DNA from: an uncultured Bacteroidota bacterium
GTDB lineage: Bacteria; Bacteroidota; Bacteroidia; Flavobacteriales; Flavobacteriaceae
NCBI GenBank assembly: GCA_902517895.1
Contig: CABYEA010000009.1
Coordinates: 1 to 55,804, forward strand
DNA length: 55,804 nt
Direction of reading: 5' to 3'
Both the position numbers and the translations under genes were made by a program. Positions 30,201 to 39,227 of this stretch are shown piece after piece. Position 1 is the stretch's first letter; each line of letters opens with the position of its first letter. The notes under the pieces were generated by a model. It was not told where the DNA came from. It did no database searches and was given only the letters and a program-made list of their open reading frames with translations.

Positions 30201-31063
30201 CCACACTCAATTATTTCCTTAACATTGTCTTTATCAATCTCTGTATCCCGATCTAAAACAATTTCATTTCTTTCAATAGAAACTACTTCTCCAGTATCTT
30301 CATCAACAAAATCTTCATGCCAGGTATTTAGTACACGAGCTGCCAATTTTCTACCATAAAATTTTTTTAAATTGGCTTTGGAAACCTTTATCTCTTCTGC
30401 CAAATCGAATATTTCCAGAATATCCTTGTCTCTTTCATAACCTATGGCTCTAAATAATGTAGTTACTGGTAACTTCTTTTTTCTGTCAATGTAAGCATAC
30501 ATAACACTATTAATATCAGTAGCAAATTCTATCCATGATCCTTTAAAAGGAATTACTCGTGCAGAATATAACTTTGTTCCGTTAGCATGAAAAGATTGAC
30601 CAAAAAACACACCAGGTGATCTATGCAATTGTGAAACCACAACTCTTTCAGCACCATTGATGCAAAAAGTTCCACTAGGTGTCATGTAAGGTATAGTTCC
30701 AAGATATACATCCTGAACAATTGTCTCAAAATCTTCGTGTTCAGGGTCTGTACAATAGAGCTTTAATCTAGCCTTTAATGGGACACTATAAGTTAATCCT
30801 CTTTCAATACATTCCTGTATGGAATATCTGGGAGGATCAACAAAGTAATCTAAGAATTCTAATACAAACTGATTTCGGGCATCAGTTATTGGAAAGTTAT
30901 CCTGAAATGTGTTGTATAAACCCTCTTCTCCACGTTCATCTGATTTAGTTTCTAGTTGAAAGAAATCCTTAAAAGATTTAATTTGAATATCCAAAAAATC
31001 GGGATATTCACTAGCGTTTTTAATTGAAGAAAAATTTATTCTTTCAGTTAATTTCGTTGACAT
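27251..31063 (-). CDS. rpoB: RNA polymerase subunit beta
   Basis: A 1270-residue beta subunit with the rifampicin-region signature ([20 protein letters not shown], then [15 protein letters not shown]), and the C-terminal [14 protein letters not shown] motif that contacts the active site. Family length is normal for Bacteroidota. The ATG is at 31063, after a 110-nt gap from rplL that holds two hairpins (31120-31149 and 31167-31188). Confidence 0.99.
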   Translation of the reverse strand: MSTKLTERINFSSIKNASEYPDFLDIQIKSFKDFFQLETKSDERGEEGLYNTFQDNFPITDARNQFVLEFLDYFVDPPRYSIQECIERGLTYSVPLKARLKLYCTDPEHEDFETIVQDVYLGTIPYMTPSGTFCINGAERVVVSQLHRSPGVFFGQSFHANGTKLYSARVIPFKGSWIEFATDINSVMYAYIDRKKKLPVTTLFRAIGYERDKDILEIFDLAEEIKVSKANLKKFYGRKLAARVLNTWHEDFVDEDTGEVVSIERNEIVLDRDTEIDKDNVKEIIECGVKTVLIHKEITEQGEYAIIHNTLQKDPTNSEKEAVEHIYRQLRNAEPPDEETARGIIDKLFFSDQRYNLGDVGRYRMNKKLGLDIGMDKQVLTTEDIITIIKYLIELINSKAEIDDIDHLSNRRVRTVGEQLSSQFGVGLARMARTIRERMNVRDNEVFTPIDLINAKTLSSVINSFFGTNQLSQFMDQTNPLAEITHKRRLSALGPGGLSRERAGFEVRDVHYTHYGRLCPIETPEGPNIGLISSLGVFAKINNMGFIETPYRKVKDGIIDLKSDPTYLSAEEEENKLIAQSNITFDKSGKILDEKVIARQEGDFPLTEPTNVHYTDVAPNQIASISASLIPFLEHDDANRALMGSNMMRQAVPLLLPQSPIVGTGLEKQVASDSRVLINAEADGIVQYVDANEIIIKYSRNKNEVLTSFDSDTVTYKLTKFKKTNQGTCVNLKSIVSRGDKVSKGQVLCEGYATNNGELALGRNIQVAFMPWKGYNFEDAIVISEKVVRDDVFTSIHIDEYSIEVRDTKLGNEELTNDIPNVSEEATKDLDENGMIRIGAEINAGDILIGKITPKGESDPTPEEKLLRAIFGDKAGDVKDASLKAPPSLNGVVIDKKLFARSVKDKRKRIQDKEDLNMLEDLYDANFSELKGVLVQKLYSVLNGKTSQGIFNDLGEEVFPKGKKFTQKMLNSADDFAHLVTTKWVADKSTNDIVSQIIHNYKIKENDLQGSLRREKFTISVGDELPSGILKLAKVYIAKKRKLKVGDKMAGRHGNKGIVAKIVREEDMPFLEDGKPVDIVLNPLGVPSRMNIGQIYETVLGWAGLKLNKKYATPIFDGASIDEINKIIDEASLPKFGHTYLYDGGTGEKFDQPATVGVIYMLKLGHMVDDKMHSRSIGPYSLITQQPLGGKAQFGGQRFGEMEVWALEAYGASSTLREILTVKSDDVVGRAKTYEAIVKGESMPTPGLPESFNVLMHELKGLGLDIRLEE

Positions 31064-31119
31064 ATAGTTTTTATTTTAAAAAATGAATAATGAAAAATCG
31101 TTTAATTATACCAAAAGGC

Positions 31120-31149
31120 ATAGTCATAAATCCTAATACATATGACTAT
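31120..31149 (-). promoter_or_regulatory. Hairpin in the rplL-rpoB gap
   Basis: ATAGTCATA (31120-31128) pairs with TATGACTAT (31141-31149), 9 bp with a 12-nt loop, inside the 110-nt gap between rplL and rpoB. Together with the second dyad at the rplL stop it could act as a processing or attenuation site that gives more L12 than RNA polymerase message. It has no long T run, so full termination is unlikely. Confidence 0.4.
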
Positions 31150-31166
31150 AACTTTATTTGATTAAA

Positions 31167-31188
31167 GTTGAACTTATTTAAGTTCAAC
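31167..31188 (-). promoter_or_regulatory. Dyad overlapping the rplL stop codon
   Basis: A near-perfect 22-nt palindrome with 10-bp arms (GTTGAACTTA / TAAGTTCAAC) covers the last codons and TAA stop of rplL (stop at 31174-31176). In RNA it would be a hairpin with almost no loop, so the lowest apex pairs would open. It may protect the rplL 3' end or reduce readthrough into rpoB. Confidence 0.4.
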
Positions 31189-31554
31189 CTCAGCTCCAGC
31201 TTCTTCTAAGGATTTTTTGAATCCTTCAGCTTCGTCCTTGCTTACTCCTTCTTTGATTGTCTTTGGTGCACCATCAACAAGCTCTTTAGCATCCTTTAGA
31301 CCTAAACCTGTTAACTCTTTCACCAATTTTACAACTGCAAGCTTAGATCCACCTGCTGCTGTGAGAACTACATCAAATTCTGATTTTTCCTCACCTGCAT
31401 CTCCGGCTGCACCACCACCTGCTGCTGCAGGAGCTGCGACTGCCGTTGCTGCTGGCTCGATACCATATTCATTTTTTAAAATGTCAGCTAGCTCGCTTAC
31501 CTCTTTTACCGATAAATTTACTAACTGCTCTGCGAAAGTTTTTAAATCTGCCAT
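31174..31554 (-). CDS. rplL: Ribosomal protein bL12 (L7/L12)
   Basis: A 126-residue stalk protein with an N-terminal dimerisation helix pair ([18 protein letters not shown]), an Ala/Gly-rich hinge (about 35-53) and the conserved C-terminal domain ([20 protein letters not shown], then [13 protein letters not shown]). It recruits translation factors to the ribosome. It follows rplJ by 39 nt, and its stop overlaps a 22-nt dyad. Confidence 0.98.
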   Translation of the reverse strand: MADLKTFAEQLVNLSVKEVSELADILKNEYGIEPAATAVAAPAAAGGGAAGDAGEEKSEFDVVLTAAGGSKLAVVKLVKELTGLGLKDAKELVDGAPKTIKEGVSKDEAEGFKKSLEEAGAEVELK

Positions 31555-31593
31555 TTTTCTGTTTTTATTTTACTTTATTATTATTATTTTTTC

Positions 31594-32109
31594 TTATTTG
31601 TTTGATAATGTTTGAAGAATTCCTGAAAGCCTTCCTCCACCTGATGAAAGTGCAGAAATTAAATTCTTGGCTGGAGACTGTAGTAACATTATTATATCAC
31701 CAATTACTTCTTCTTTAGACTTAATCGCAAATAATGTTTCTAATTGCTCATCACCAATATAGATGTCTTCTTCAATCATAGCACCCTTAAGTATTGGTCT
31801 TTCAGATTTTTTTCTAAAATTCTTAATAACCTTAGCAGGTGCACTACTAACTTCAGCAATCATAACTGAAGTATTACCTTTAAGCGTCTCTTTTAACCCA
31901 CCAAAATCTTTTTCAGAATCATCCATTGCTTTTTCAAGCAATGTGTTTTTAACAACTGATAATTTCACACCAGCTTTAAAACACATTCTTCTTAGATTTG
32001 ATGTCTCATGAGCATTTAAACCCGAAATATCTGCCAAATAAATATTTTGATTCGACTTTAATACTTCAAGTATTTCATTAATCGCTACTGATTTTTCTTC
32101 TCTAGTCAT
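31594..32109 (-). CDS. rplJ: Ribosomal protein uL10
   Basis: A 171-residue uL10, the stalk base that carries L12 dimers. It begins MTREEKSVAINEILEVLKSN and has the IYLADISGLNA and KLSVVKNTLLEKAM motifs, with a C-terminal helix for L12 binding. It starts only 8 nt after the rplA stop, so there is no room for the long L10-binding leader known from Escherichia coli; any such feedback must act elsewhere. Confidence 0.97.
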   Translation of the reverse strand: MTREEKSVAINEILEVLKSNQNIYLADISGLNAHETSNLRRMCFKAGVKLSVVKNTLLEKAMDDSEKDFGGLKETLKGNTSVMIAEVSSAPAKVIKNFRKKSERPILKGAMIEEDIYIGDEQLETLFAIKSKEEVIGDIIMLLQSPAKNLISALSSGGGRLSGILQTLSNK

Positions 32110-32117
32110 AATTACAA

Positions 32118-32804
32118 TTATATTTTAGGGTCAATAGCTAAGCTAGGGCTCATAGTTGACGAAATGTAAATAGACTTGATATATGTTCCTTTAGCACCTG
32201 ATGGCTTGAGCTTGATTAATGTTTGGATCAGCTCATTAGCATTTCCTACAATTTTATCAGCTGAAAAAGATACTTTACCGATTGGAGCATGAACAATACC
32301 AGATTTATCAACCTTAAAATCAATTTTACCTGCCTTAACATCAGAAACTGCCTTAGCAATATCCATGGTGACTGTACCAGTTTTAGGATTAGGCATTAAA
32401 CCCCGAGGACCTAATATCCTTCCTAAAGGGCCTAATTTTCCCATAACACTAGGCATGGTAACAATTACATCCACATCAGTCCATCCACCTTTAATCTTAT
32501 CAATATATTCGTCTAACCCTACGAAATCAGCACCAGCTTTTTTAGCCTCATCTTCTTTATCAGGTGAAACTAAAGCAAGAACCTTCATGTCTTTTCCAGT
32601 TCCGTTAGGAAGAGAAACAACACCTCTAACCATTTCATTAGCTTTCTTTGGATCTAATCCTAATCTTATAGCTAAGTCAACAGATGCATCAAACTTTGTA
32701 GTTGTAATATCTTTAAGCAATGAACATGCTTCATCCAGATTATACAGCTTATTATCATCAATTTTTGCTTCCGATAATTTCCTATTCTTAGTCAATTTTC
32801 CCAT
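32118..32804 (-). CDS. rplA: Ribosomal protein uL1
   Basis: A 228-residue uL1 beginning [15 protein letters not shown], with the conserved [26 protein letters not shown] and [13 protein letters not shown] segments. It forms the L1 stalk near the E site and represses the rplK-rplA mRNA in many bacteria. The ATG at 32804 is chosen over a TTG-type start at 32843, which would overlap rplK by 29 nt. The true gap to rplK is 10 nt. Confidence 0.97.
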   Translation of the reverse strand: MGKLTKNRKLSEAKIDDNKLYNLDEACSLLKDITTTKFDASVDLAIRLGLDPKKANEMVRGVVSLPNGTGKDMKVLALVSPDKEDEAKKAGADFVGLDEYIDKIKGGWTDVDVIVTMPSVMGKLGPLGRILGPRGLMPNPKTGTVTMDIAKAVSDVKAGKIDFKVDKSGIVHAPIGKVSFSADKIVGNANELIQTLIKLKPSGAKGTYIKSIYISSTMSPSLAIDPKI

Positions 32805-32814
32805 TTTATTTAAA

Positions 32815-33255
32815 TTATTCAGGGCCTTTACCACCCTTAACATTTATACCCATAGATCTAGCGGTTCCAGCAACCATTTTCATTGCAGATTCAATTGTAA
32901 ATGCATTTAAATCAACCATTTTATCTTCGGCAATTACTTTAACCTGGTCCCACGTGACCTTTGAAACTTTATTAATATTTGGCTCACCAGAACCTTTTTT
33001 AACCTTTGCCGCTTCCAAAAGCTGAACAGCAGCTGGTGGTGTTTTGATTACAAAATCAAACGATTTGTCTTTGTAAACCGTAATTACCACCGGTAAAACC
33101 TTTCCTGGTTTGTCCTGAGTTCTAGCATTGAACTGCTTACAAAAATCCATAATATTTACACCAGCAGCTCCTAAAGCAGGACCAACGGGCGGTGATGGAT
33201 TCGCAGCACCTCCTCTAACTTGTAACTTAAGAACTTTATCTATTTCTTTTGCCAT
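32815..33255 (-). CDS. rplK: Ribosomal protein uL11
   Basis: A 146-residue uL11 beginning [21 protein letters not shown] (20 leading residues are diagnostic: [20 protein letters not shown] follows), with [20 protein letters not shown] and a C-terminal AGTARSMGI. It forms the GTPase-associated centre with 23S rRNA. It lies 67 nt after nusG; the gap has only a weak hairpin (CTATTG...CAATAATAG) that could be an L1 target but is not convincing. Confidence 0.98.
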   Translation of the reverse strand: MAKEIDKVLKLQVRGGAANPSPPVGPALGAAGVNIMDFCKQFNARTQDKPGKVLPVVITVYKDKSFDFVIKTPPAAVQLLEAAKVKKGSGEPNINKVSKVTWDQVKVIAEDKMVDLNAFTIESAMKMVAGTARSMGINVKGGKGPE

Positions 33256-33322
33256 ATTACTAATTTAAGTTTCTATGATTCTATTATTGGAAGCAATAGT
33301 ATCATTTTATATTATGTAACAT

Positions 33323-33880
33323 TTATAATTTTTCAACTTGCATATAGCTTAGTTCTAAGGGAGTTTTCCTTCCAAAGATCCTTACCATTACCTCAAGTTT
33401 TCTTTTTTCTTCATTTATTTTTTCAATGGTTCCATCGAATCCATTAAAAGGGCCGTCAATAACCTTAACATTTTCACCATGAATAAATGGTATAACCATA
33501 TCAGATTCTTCCAGTAAGGATAACTCATCAACCTTACCTAACATTCTATTTACTTCGCTTTGACGCAAAGGAATAGGATCACCACCCTTGGTTTCACCTA
33601 GAAAACCGATAACATTTGTTATAGATTTGATGACGTGAGGTACTTCACCTGTTAAATTGGCTTTAATCATTATATATCCAGGAAAATAGGTCTTATCCTT
33701 AGTTACCTTCTTTCCATTTCTTATTTGAACCACTTTTTCAGAAGGTACAAGAATTTGCTCTATGAAGCTATCCATACCAACTCTGGCAATCTCGTTTTCA
33801 ATGTATGTCTTAATCTTGTTCTCCTGACCACTTACAGCCCTGACAACATACCACTTGAATAAAGAATTTTTATCAGACAT
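33323..33880 (-). CDS. nusG: Transcription termination/antitermination factor NusG
   Basis: A 185-residue NusG with the NGN domain (FKWYVVRAVSGQENKIKTYI, YFPGYIMIKANL) and a C-terminal KOW domain (GENVKVIDGPFNGFDGTI). It binds the RNA polymerase clamp and couples transcription to Rho or ribosomes. It follows secE by 10 nt and precedes rplK in the usual order. Confidence 0.97.
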   Translation of the reverse strand: MSDKNSLFKWYVVRAVSGQENKIKTYIENEIARVGMDSFIEQILVPSEKVVQIRNGKKVTKDKTYFPGYIMIKANLTGEVPHVIKSITNVIGFLGETKGGDPIPLRQSEVNRMLGKVDELSLLEESDMVIPFIHGENVKVIDGPFNGFDGTIEKINEEKRKLEVMVRIFGRKTPLELSYMQVEKL

Positions 33881-33890
33881 AAACTAAAAT

Positions 33891-34085
33891 TTAAATTATA
33901 AGATTAAAAAATTCTTTAATTACTCTGCTAAACATAGTATCTAGTCCCCATATAATTAACGAAAATATCACAGAAAAAACAGCAACTAAAACCGTTAAAT
34001 TCAGGCCCTCATTGAAACTAGGCCAACTAACATGTGACTTAAGTTCTTCAAATGATTCACTAACATATTTAACAATTCCTGTCAT
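33891..34085 (-). CDS. secE: SecE, preprotein translocase subunit
   Basis: A 64-residue single-span SecE beginning MTGIVKYVSESFEELKSHVSWPS, which has the amphipathic helix and conserved (V)SWPS turn before one transmembrane helix (about 28-50). It stabilises SecY. An in-frame extension to 34208 would read through tRNA-Trp and is not real. It lies 13 nt after the tRNA-Trp gene on the same strand, so the tRNA is cut out of the tuf-secE transcript. Confidence 0.95.
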   Translation of the reverse strand: MTGIVKYVSESFEELKSHVSWPSFNEGLNLTVLVAVFSVIFSLIIWGLDTMFSRVIKEFFNLII

Positions 34086-34098
34086 ATTATATTTTTTG

Positions 34099-34171
34099 CA
34101 CGGGTTGAGAGACTCGAACTCCCGACACCTGGTTTTGGAGACCAGTGCTCTACCAACTGAGCTAAACCCGT
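34099..34171 (-). tRNA. tRNA-Trp (anticodon CCA)
   Basis: A 73-nt cloverleaf on the minus strand: acceptor ACGGGTT/AACCCGT, D-loop AGCTCAGTTGGTAGAGC, anticodon stem CTGGT with loop CTCCAAA (CCA), T-loop GGTTCGAGTC-type. The discriminator is G and the 3' CCA is not encoded. It sits between tuf and secE, its normal Bacteroidota site. Confidence 0.97.
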
Positions 34172-34238
34172 AAACATAAGTCAAGGTATTTTGTTTGTTT
34201 ACAAACAAAATACCTTAGCATATATTATGGGTTTTAAT

Positions 34239-35426
34239 TTAGTCTAAAATTTCAGTAACCTGACCAGCACCAACAGTTCTACCGCCTTCACGGATAGCAA
34301 AACGTAAACCATCATTCATTGCAATTGGCTGAATTAACTCAACAGTAATTGTTAAGTTGTCACCAGGCATAACCATTTCAACTCCAGATGGTAACTCAAT
34401 AGTTCCAGTTACATCAGTAGTTCTTACATAGAACTGAGGCCTGTAGTTATTATGAAATGGAGTGTGACGTCCACCTTCTTCTTTTTTAAGGATATAAACC
34501 TCTGCTTTAAACTTCTTATGCGGAGTTACTGATCCTTGTTTACAAATAACCATCCCTCTACTGATATCAGTTTTTTCAATACCTCTTAACAGGATACCTA
34601 CGTTGTCACCGGCTTCACCTCTATCTAAGATTTTACGGAACATCTCAACACCAGTTACTGTAGAAGTTAGTTTTTCTGCACCCATTCCAATAATATCAAC
34701 AGAGTCACCAGTATTAGCAACACCTGTTTCAATTCTACCCGTGGCTACAGTACCTCTACCTGTAATTGAGAATACATCCTCAATTGGCATTAAAAAGTCT
34801 TTATCAACCTCTCTTGTAGGTAATTCAATCCATGAATCAACGTTTTTCATTAATTCTAAAACTGTGTCAACCCACTTTTGCTCACCATTTAAAGCACCAA
34901 GAGCTGAACCAGCGATAACGGGTCCGTTGTCACCATCATATTCGTAGAATGATAATAATTCACGAATCTCCATTTCAACAAGTTCTAAAAGCTCGTCATC
35001 ATCTACCATGTCAACTTTGTTCATGAATACAACAATTCTTGGAATACCAACCTGTCTTCCAAGAAGAATGTGCTCACGAGTTTGTGGCATTGGCCCATCA
35101 GTAGCAGCAACAACAAGTATTGCCCCGTCCATTTGTGCAGCACCAGTTACCATGTTTTTTACATAGTCGGCGTGACCTGGACAGTCTACGTGAGCGTAAT
35201 GACGATTTTCAGTTGCATATTCAACGTGTGATGTATTGATAGTAATCCCTCTTTCTTTTTCTTCAGGAGCATTATCAATAGTATCAAAATCTCTTTTTTC
35301 GGATAAACCAGCATCAGCTAATACTGTTGTAATAGCAGCTGTAAGCGTAGTTTTACCATGATCTACGTGTCCGATAGTACCGATATTTAGGTGCGGTTTC
35401 GAACGATCAAAATTTTCCTTTGCCAT
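34239..35426 (-). CDS. tuf: Elongation factor Tu
   Basis: A 395-residue EF-Tu with G1 [10 protein letters not shown], the [12 protein letters not shown] switch II, NKVDMV (G4) and SALGAL (G5) in the GTPase domain, followed by beta-barrel domains 2 and 3. It delivers aminoacyl-tRNA to the ribosome. It is the first gene of the tuf-tRNA-Trp-secE-nusG-rplKAJL-rpoBC unit and has a good promoter at 35460-35491. In related genomes four tRNA genes lie directly upstream; here the nearest tRNA is 5.2 kb away. Confidence 0.99.
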   Translation of the reverse strand: MAKENFDRSKPHLNIGTIGHVDHGKTTLTAAITTVLADAGLSEKRDFDTIDNAPEEKERGITINTSHVEYATENRHYAHVDCPGHADYVKNMVTGAAQMDGAILVVAATDGPMPQTREHILLGRQVGIPRIVVFMNKVDMVDDDELLELVEMEIRELLSFYEYDGDNGPVIAGSALGALNGEQKWVDTVLELMKNVDSWIELPTREVDKDFLMPIEDVFSITGRGTVATGRIETGVANTGDSVDIIGMGAEKLTSTVTGVEMFRKILDRGEAGDNVGILLRGIEKTDISRGMVICKQGSVTPHKKFKAEVYILKKEEGGRHTPFHNNYRPQFYVRTTDVTGTIELPSGVEMVMPGDNLTITVELIQPIAMNDGLRFAIREGGRTVGAGQVTEILD

Positions 35427-35459
35427 AATATAATATTTTAGTTGCTTTTAAAATGAGCG

Positions 35460-35491
35460 CAAATATAAATTTTTTATATCTAATTAACCAA
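35460..35491 (-). promoter_or_regulatory. Promoter of the tuf operon
   Basis: On the minus strand TTGG (35491-35488), 20 nt, then TATATTTG (35467-35460), an exact TAnnTTTG -7 element. The start site would be near 35453, about 27 nt before the tuf ATG. The rest of the 147-nt gap to the AlkA-like gene is A/T-rich. Confidence 0.7.
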
Positions 35492-35573
35492 TTTATTTGT
35501 TAATTTTTTTTTGAAGAGCCCAATCTGTAAAAAAAAACAAAGAAATTTAGATCTTTAATTATATAAAAACCAA

Positions 35574-36191
35574 CTACTTATGGTCTTTGAAAAAAATCTG
35601 ATTTTCAACTGATTCCCAGAGCAATAGGCATGCGATCGAATTGTAAGGTGACCAATTTTTGGTCAATTTTTCAATTTCATCTTTTCCCACCGACTGTAAA
35701 TGGTAATTTTTCTTTATGCTGTTAATCAGTGCCAAATCCTTAGGAGAAAAAATATTTTCTCTAAATAAATTAAATATCAAAAACATCTGAGCTGTCCACT
35801 CTCCAATTCCTTTGATTGACACCAAACAATCAATAACCTCTTTGTTGGACATTTTATTAAAGTCAATAGTTTTAGATTTAAAAAAATAAAAAACATTTTT
35901 AATGTATTCTGCTTTTCGGAAAGAAATCCCGATGGATTGAAGATCAGAATTTGACATATTCATTATTTCTGATTCAGATTTTTTATTAACTATTTTTGCA
36001 AATCTATTCTTAACAGTTATAGCTGCTTTAAAACTTATTTGTTGTTCAATTATAAGATTTGCAATAGAAATGGCATAATTTGAATTATATCTGTTACACC
36101 AATCAATTTCATTACCAAACTTATCGATAAGATAGTACATAACTTTATCATTTGACAAATGATTGTATGCCAATTCAATTGTACTTTTCAT
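35574..36191 (-). CDS. DNA-3-methyladenine glycosylase (AlkA-like, HhH-GPD)
   Basis: A 205-residue base-excision repair glycosylase. The helix-hairpin-helix is at about 123-142 (LVSIKGIGEWTAQMFLIF) and the catalytic aspartate is D152 in FSPKDLALINS, matching the FPxxDLGL pattern of AlkA. It removes alkylated bases such as 3-methyladenine. The length equals the short, single-domain AlkA of many bacteria. It is separated from tuf by the tuf promoter and from the upstream membrane-protein gene by 7 nt, so those two are probably cotranscribed. Confidence 0.88.
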   Translation of the reverse strand: MKSTIELAYNHLSNDKVMYYLIDKFGNEIDWCNRYNSNYAISIANLIIEQQISFKAAITVKNRFAKIVNKKSESEIMNMSNSDLQSIGISFRKAEYIKNVFYFFKSKTIDFNKMSNKEVIDCLVSIKGIGEWTAQMFLIFNLFRENIFSPKDLALINSIKKNYHLQSVGKDEIEKLTKNWSPYNSIACLLLWESVENQIFFKDHK

Positions 36192-36198
36192 CTGAATA

Positions 36199-37059
36199 TT
36201 AATAATTTTCTTCAGCTAGTTTGTAGATTCTGAGAATGATTAAACCAAAAACTACTCCAAGAATTAGTAATAAAATACTGTATAGTCCTTCTGCGCCAAA
36301 AGAAAGTCTCAGTAAAATTGTTGAAATAATAAACCCTGTATTTCTTATTAATTGAGAATATCTCTCAGTATACTGGAAGGAAATCAATAATATAAATACA
36401 TCGACTAGGATAAGAATTGTAAAAAAGTCTACAAAGAAAACACCATTCAGATTTTGTGTGTAAGATTCTGATATAAATACTTGAATTATCCAATCATAAA
36501 AATTGACGAAACATAAAACCAACAGAGTTGGTACTAGTAAAATTGACATAAGCTTTTTGTAACTTATAAACTTATTTAAATTTTTATTCGTTTTACGCTT
36601 TGGTGTATTAACCCATGTTTTTTTGAATAGATGTATCAGATAAAAGATAACTATTACAGCAAGCAAATCATATATTAACTGCAAATTATTAGCATTTAAA
36701 ATATTTGAATTATCTAAACTGATTTCTGGAATATCTTTGAATATTTTTCTGATTAGGACCAGAGAAATAATTTCATATTCTTTTGCCACAGATGTGGTAA
36801 AAGATCTTGGCAGATAATGGATTAATAAAAATGCCTCATAAACCAGTATGAATGTAAAGGGTGTATATAGGGCAGATATGGGGTTACTTGATAAATTTGT
36901 TTTAGATGAGAATATATCTACACCATAATAGTATTCAAAAAATATCAAAAGCAGATGAACTATAAAACCACCAACTGCTAAAAACATAATGTTTTTCTCA
37001 AATAGTTCTACATTTTTCTGAGAAAAAATATTAGAATGTAAAGTTTCAATTCTATCCAT
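36199..37059 (-). CDS. Integral membrane protein of unknown function (286 aa)
   Basis: I do not recognise this protein. It has about seven hydrophobic stretches (near residues 24-45, 64-84, 130-146, 172-192, 208-228, 240-256 and 262-278) with short loops and a Lys-rich loop around 150-160 (KRKTNKNLNKF), so a cytoplasmic positive patch. No enzyme motif is visible. The 59-nt gap to the upstream lipoprotein gene and the same direction allow an operon with it and the AlkA-like gene. It lies in the 5.2-kb stretch that separates tuf from its usual tRNA neighbours. Confidence 0.6.
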   Translation of the reverse strand: MDRIETLHSNIFSQKNVELFEKNIMFLAVGGFIVHLLLIFFEYYYGVDIFSSKTNLSSNPISALYTPFTFILVYEAFLLIHYLPRSFTTSVAKEYEIISLVLIRKIFKDIPEISLDNSNILNANNLQLIYDLLAVIVIFYLIHLFKKTWVNTPKRKTNKNLNKFISYKKLMSILLVPTLLVLCFVNFYDWIIQVFISESYTQNLNGVFFVDFFTILILVDVFILLISFQYTERYSQLIRNTGFIISTILLRLSFGAEGLYSILLLILGVVFGLIILRIYKLAEENY

Positions 37060-37118
37060 AATGAGACACTAACAATATTTGTGCCGTTATGAATAGAGTT
37101 AAACTTAAATTATTATAA

Positions 37119-37874
37119 CTAAAGTACTGGTACTCCGTTAGAAATGGTAGAAATTGGAGCTACCATATAAATATCCTTTTTGTATACATTAGTGTTGCTA
37201 TCACCTTCAAAACCAGTCCAAAGTTCAGATAGTAAATAATCATCAATTGCTGATCTAGATGTAAAATAATAAACACCACCATATATATTACCGTCTGTAC
37301 TATTAATCATAGTCTTACCAATCATACCAGGAAAATTTTCATTGCTGAAAACCGGAGCATATTCTTTCACTTGACTTGACATTTCTTCGTCAGTTGGATT
37401 AACCTCATTAGAATAATTTACAACAAGGATGTGAAGTCCTGATGAATCATCTGGATTAGAGGATGTTTTTCTCATGGAATGATTTCCATTTGCTAATTCA
37501 GTACCATCAAATGTTTTAAAAACATCAGTTTTGAAGTTTACTAAATTTGGATGTGCGACCACTCCTTTCCATAATTCTGATTCTAAATAAACATCAACAT
37601 CTTTCTGATTTGAGAAATAATATACACCTCCAAAGATTTCCGTCTCTAAATTTCCTACAAATGACTTTCCAAGTAGACCTGGTACATTTTCAGACGTAAA
37701 GCTTGGAGCAACAGCGCTGCCCAATTCGGCATGCTCTTCTAAAGTCATATTTTCAAGTTGATAATTTACAATTAATACCGTTTCATCTGCATAAATTGAG
37801 GTTTGGTCATTTGTATTTGAGTTTTTACAACCCATTAGAATGATAAGAAAGGAGAATATTAAAAATTTTTTCAT
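37119..37874 (-). CDS. Lipoprotein with two YdhR-like ferredoxin-fold domains
   Basis: A 251-residue protein with a lipoprotein signal (FSFLIILMGCKNS, Cys at residue 16). It contains two copies of a domain of about 90 residues (about 28-115 and 147-236), each with L(I)VNY, PGL/MLGK(S/T), (F/Y)GGVYYF and YL.SELW. This pattern resembles the YdhR family of dimeric alpha+beta barrel proteins, which form one barrel from two subunits; the tandem copy here would form an internal pseudo-dimer at the membrane surface. YdhR is annotated as a putative monooxygenase, but no activity is assured here. It is divergent from a flavodoxin-fold quinone reductase gene 134 nt away. Confidence 0.65.
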   Translation of the reverse strand: MKKFLIFSFLIILMGCKNSNTNDQTSIYADETVLIVNYQLENMTLEEHAELGSAVAPSFTSENVPGLLGKSFVGNLETEIFGGVYYFSNQKDVDVYLESELWKGVVAHPNLVNFKTDVFKTFDGTELANGNHSMRKTSSNPDDSSGLHILVVNYSNEVNPTDEEMSSQVKEYAPVFSNENFPGMIGKTMINSTDGNIYGGVYYFTSRSAIDDYLLSELWTGFEGDSNTNVYKKDIYMVAPISTISNGVPVL

Positions 37875-38008
37875 TGATTTTAATTTTAAATAATTATTGA
37901 TTGTTCAATTTAAAATGAATTTATCAAATAACAAAGTAAGTTTAAAAATTAAGGTAAATATTTTTATAGTGGCACATGATTTGATATCTGAGATGAAAAA
38001 GTAGTTAG

Positions 38009-38623
38009 ATGAAAAACTTAATCATTGTCGGACACCCTTATAAGAAATCCTTTTGTTACAATGGAATATTTAAAACAATTTTCAACGAGATAAATAAGTC
38101 TGGCCAAGACTTAAAGGTGATTGATCTATATAGAGATAGTTTTTCTAGACCTCGAACAAAACTGATTGAAAAATATAAAAACTTAGTGATTTGGAGTGAA
38201 AGAATATATGTCATTTCTCCCGTATGGTGGTTTAGATTAACCCCAAGAATGGAGGTTTTCTTCGATGAAGTACTCACTCCAGGTTTTGCATACAAGTTTG
38301 TAAATGTAACAAAGACATATGCATATCCAAAACCATTTCTAAAAGACAAAAAAGTACGTACTTATATTACTCATGGGGCACCAGCTCTACCTGTAAAAAC
38401 TCTTTATTTTAATTCTGTCAAATTAAGGCTTGTTATGGGTGTTTATTCATTTGTATTTGGATGGAAATTATCGCTTTGGTTTAGGACCAAGCAATTCTGG
38501 TCAGTTCCATTTGTAAGTGATAAAAAGAGAAAAAAATATCTTAGAGTTGTACTAAACGATATTCAAAATGATCTTAGGACCAAAAATATTTTCAAACCTA
38601 AACCAGCTATGCAAAATAATTGA
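38009..38623 (+). CDS. NAD(P)H-dependent flavodoxin-fold oxidoreductase (quinone reductase-like)
   Basis: A 204-residue protein with MKNLIIVGHPYKKSFCYNG (FMN/FAD phosphate loop), VIDLYRDSF, ISPVWWFRLTPRMEVFFDEVLTPGFAY and THGAPALP, the signature of the MdaB/KefF/NQO1 flavodoxin-like group. It would reduce quinones or similar acceptors with NAD(P)H in the cytosol. It is the first gene of a plus-strand run: the DoxX-like gene starts 2 nt after its stop, followed by two small membrane-protein genes. Confidence 0.8.
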   Translation: MKNLIIVGHPYKKSFCYNGIFKTIFNEINKSGQDLKVIDLYRDSFSRPRTKLIEKYKNLVIWSERIYVISPVWWFRLTPRMEVFFDEVLTPGFAYKFVNVTKTYAYPKPFLKDKKVRTYITHGAPALPVKTLYFNSVKLRLVMGVYSFVFGWKLSLWFRTKQFWSVPFVSDKKRKKYLRVVLNDIQNDLRTKNIFKPKPAMQNN

Positions 38624-38625
38624 TT

Positions 38626-39042
38626 ATGTTAAAAAGATTTGATACAAACGATTATTTAATCAGAATTCCACTGTTTATTATTTTTTTCTGGTTTGGAATT
38701 TTAAAAGTTCTTGATGTTTCCCCTGCAACCGAGCTTATCATTGATACTGTTTTTTGGATGCCTTTTTTATCTGCTAAAACCTGGTCAATTGTTATTGGAT
38801 ACTGGGAAATGGCAATCGGTATTTGTTTCTTAAATAAAAAAACCACTCTTGCAGCTGTTGTACTAATGTTTTTACAAATGGCTGGAACTTTTTTGCCATT
38901 AATAATTTTACCAAATATTACTTTTCAAGATGGCAACCCTCTTCTGCCAACATTAGAGGGTCAATACATAATAAAAAATATAATAATCATTACTGCTGCC
39001 CTTATAATTGGCAGGAGTTATCTTAAAATTAAATTTAAATGA
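38626..39042 (+). CDS. DoxX-like membrane protein (138 aa)
   Basis: A 138-residue protein with four predicted membrane helices. The pattern IPLFIIFFWFGILKV...SPATELI and FLQMAGTFLPLIIL...TLEGQYIIKNI fits the DoxX/YkgB-like family of quinone-linked membrane proteins. The ATG at 38626 (MLKRFDT) is used; an in-frame TTG at 38620 overlaps the previous stop. Its stop overlaps the next start by 4 nt (ATGA), so it is coupled to the small membrane gene. Pairing with an NAD(P)H:quinone reductase supports a role in quinone or redox balance, but that is inference. Confidence 0.7.
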   Translation: MLKRFDTNDYLIRIPLFIIFFWFGILKVLDVSPATELIIDTVFWMPFLSAKTWSIVIGYWEMAIGICFLNKKTTLAAVVLMFLQMAGTFLPLIILPNITFQDGNPLLPTLEGQYIIKNIIIITAALIIGRSYLKIKFK

Positions 39043-39224
39043 AAAAAATAATAGAAGTTTATTACCCCGTAATTTTAGCATTTTTATGTCTTCTTTACTC
39101 TGTTGGACTAGGGTTGACTGGCAATACCGCAGAAGCTCAATATACAGCTCATTGGCCTGGAACAATTTTACTATTTGCAATAGCAATTAGACAAAGAAGA
39201 AGAGATTATAACTCAAAAAAATAA
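39039..39224 (+). CDS. Small membrane protein (61 aa)
   Basis: A 61-residue protein with two hydrophobic stretches (about 8-26 and 41-50) and a basic C-terminal tail (RQRRRDYNSKK). I do not recognise the family. The start overlaps the DoxX-like stop by 4 nt and the next small gene starts 3 nt after its stop, which argues for a real coupled gene. Confidence 0.6.
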   Translation: MKKIIEVYYPVILAFLCLLYSVGLGLTGNTAEAQYTAHWPGTILLFAIAIRQRRRDYNSKK

Positions 39225-39227
39225 GAT

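Noticed and set aside
27251-31063. Several plus-strand reading frames inside rpoB, rpoC and ribosomal genes
   Set aside because: They are antisense shadows without family features or promoters.
33891-34208. Long reading frame with SecE and a 41-residue N-terminal extension
   Set aside because: The extension reads through the tRNA-Trp gene; the ATG at 34085 gives the normal 64-residue SecE.
35511-35530. Third tRNA-Thr scar (gagcccaatctg) upstream of tuf
   Set aside because: Only a few matching bases that do not continue into the T arm; chance similarity in A/T-rich sequence.
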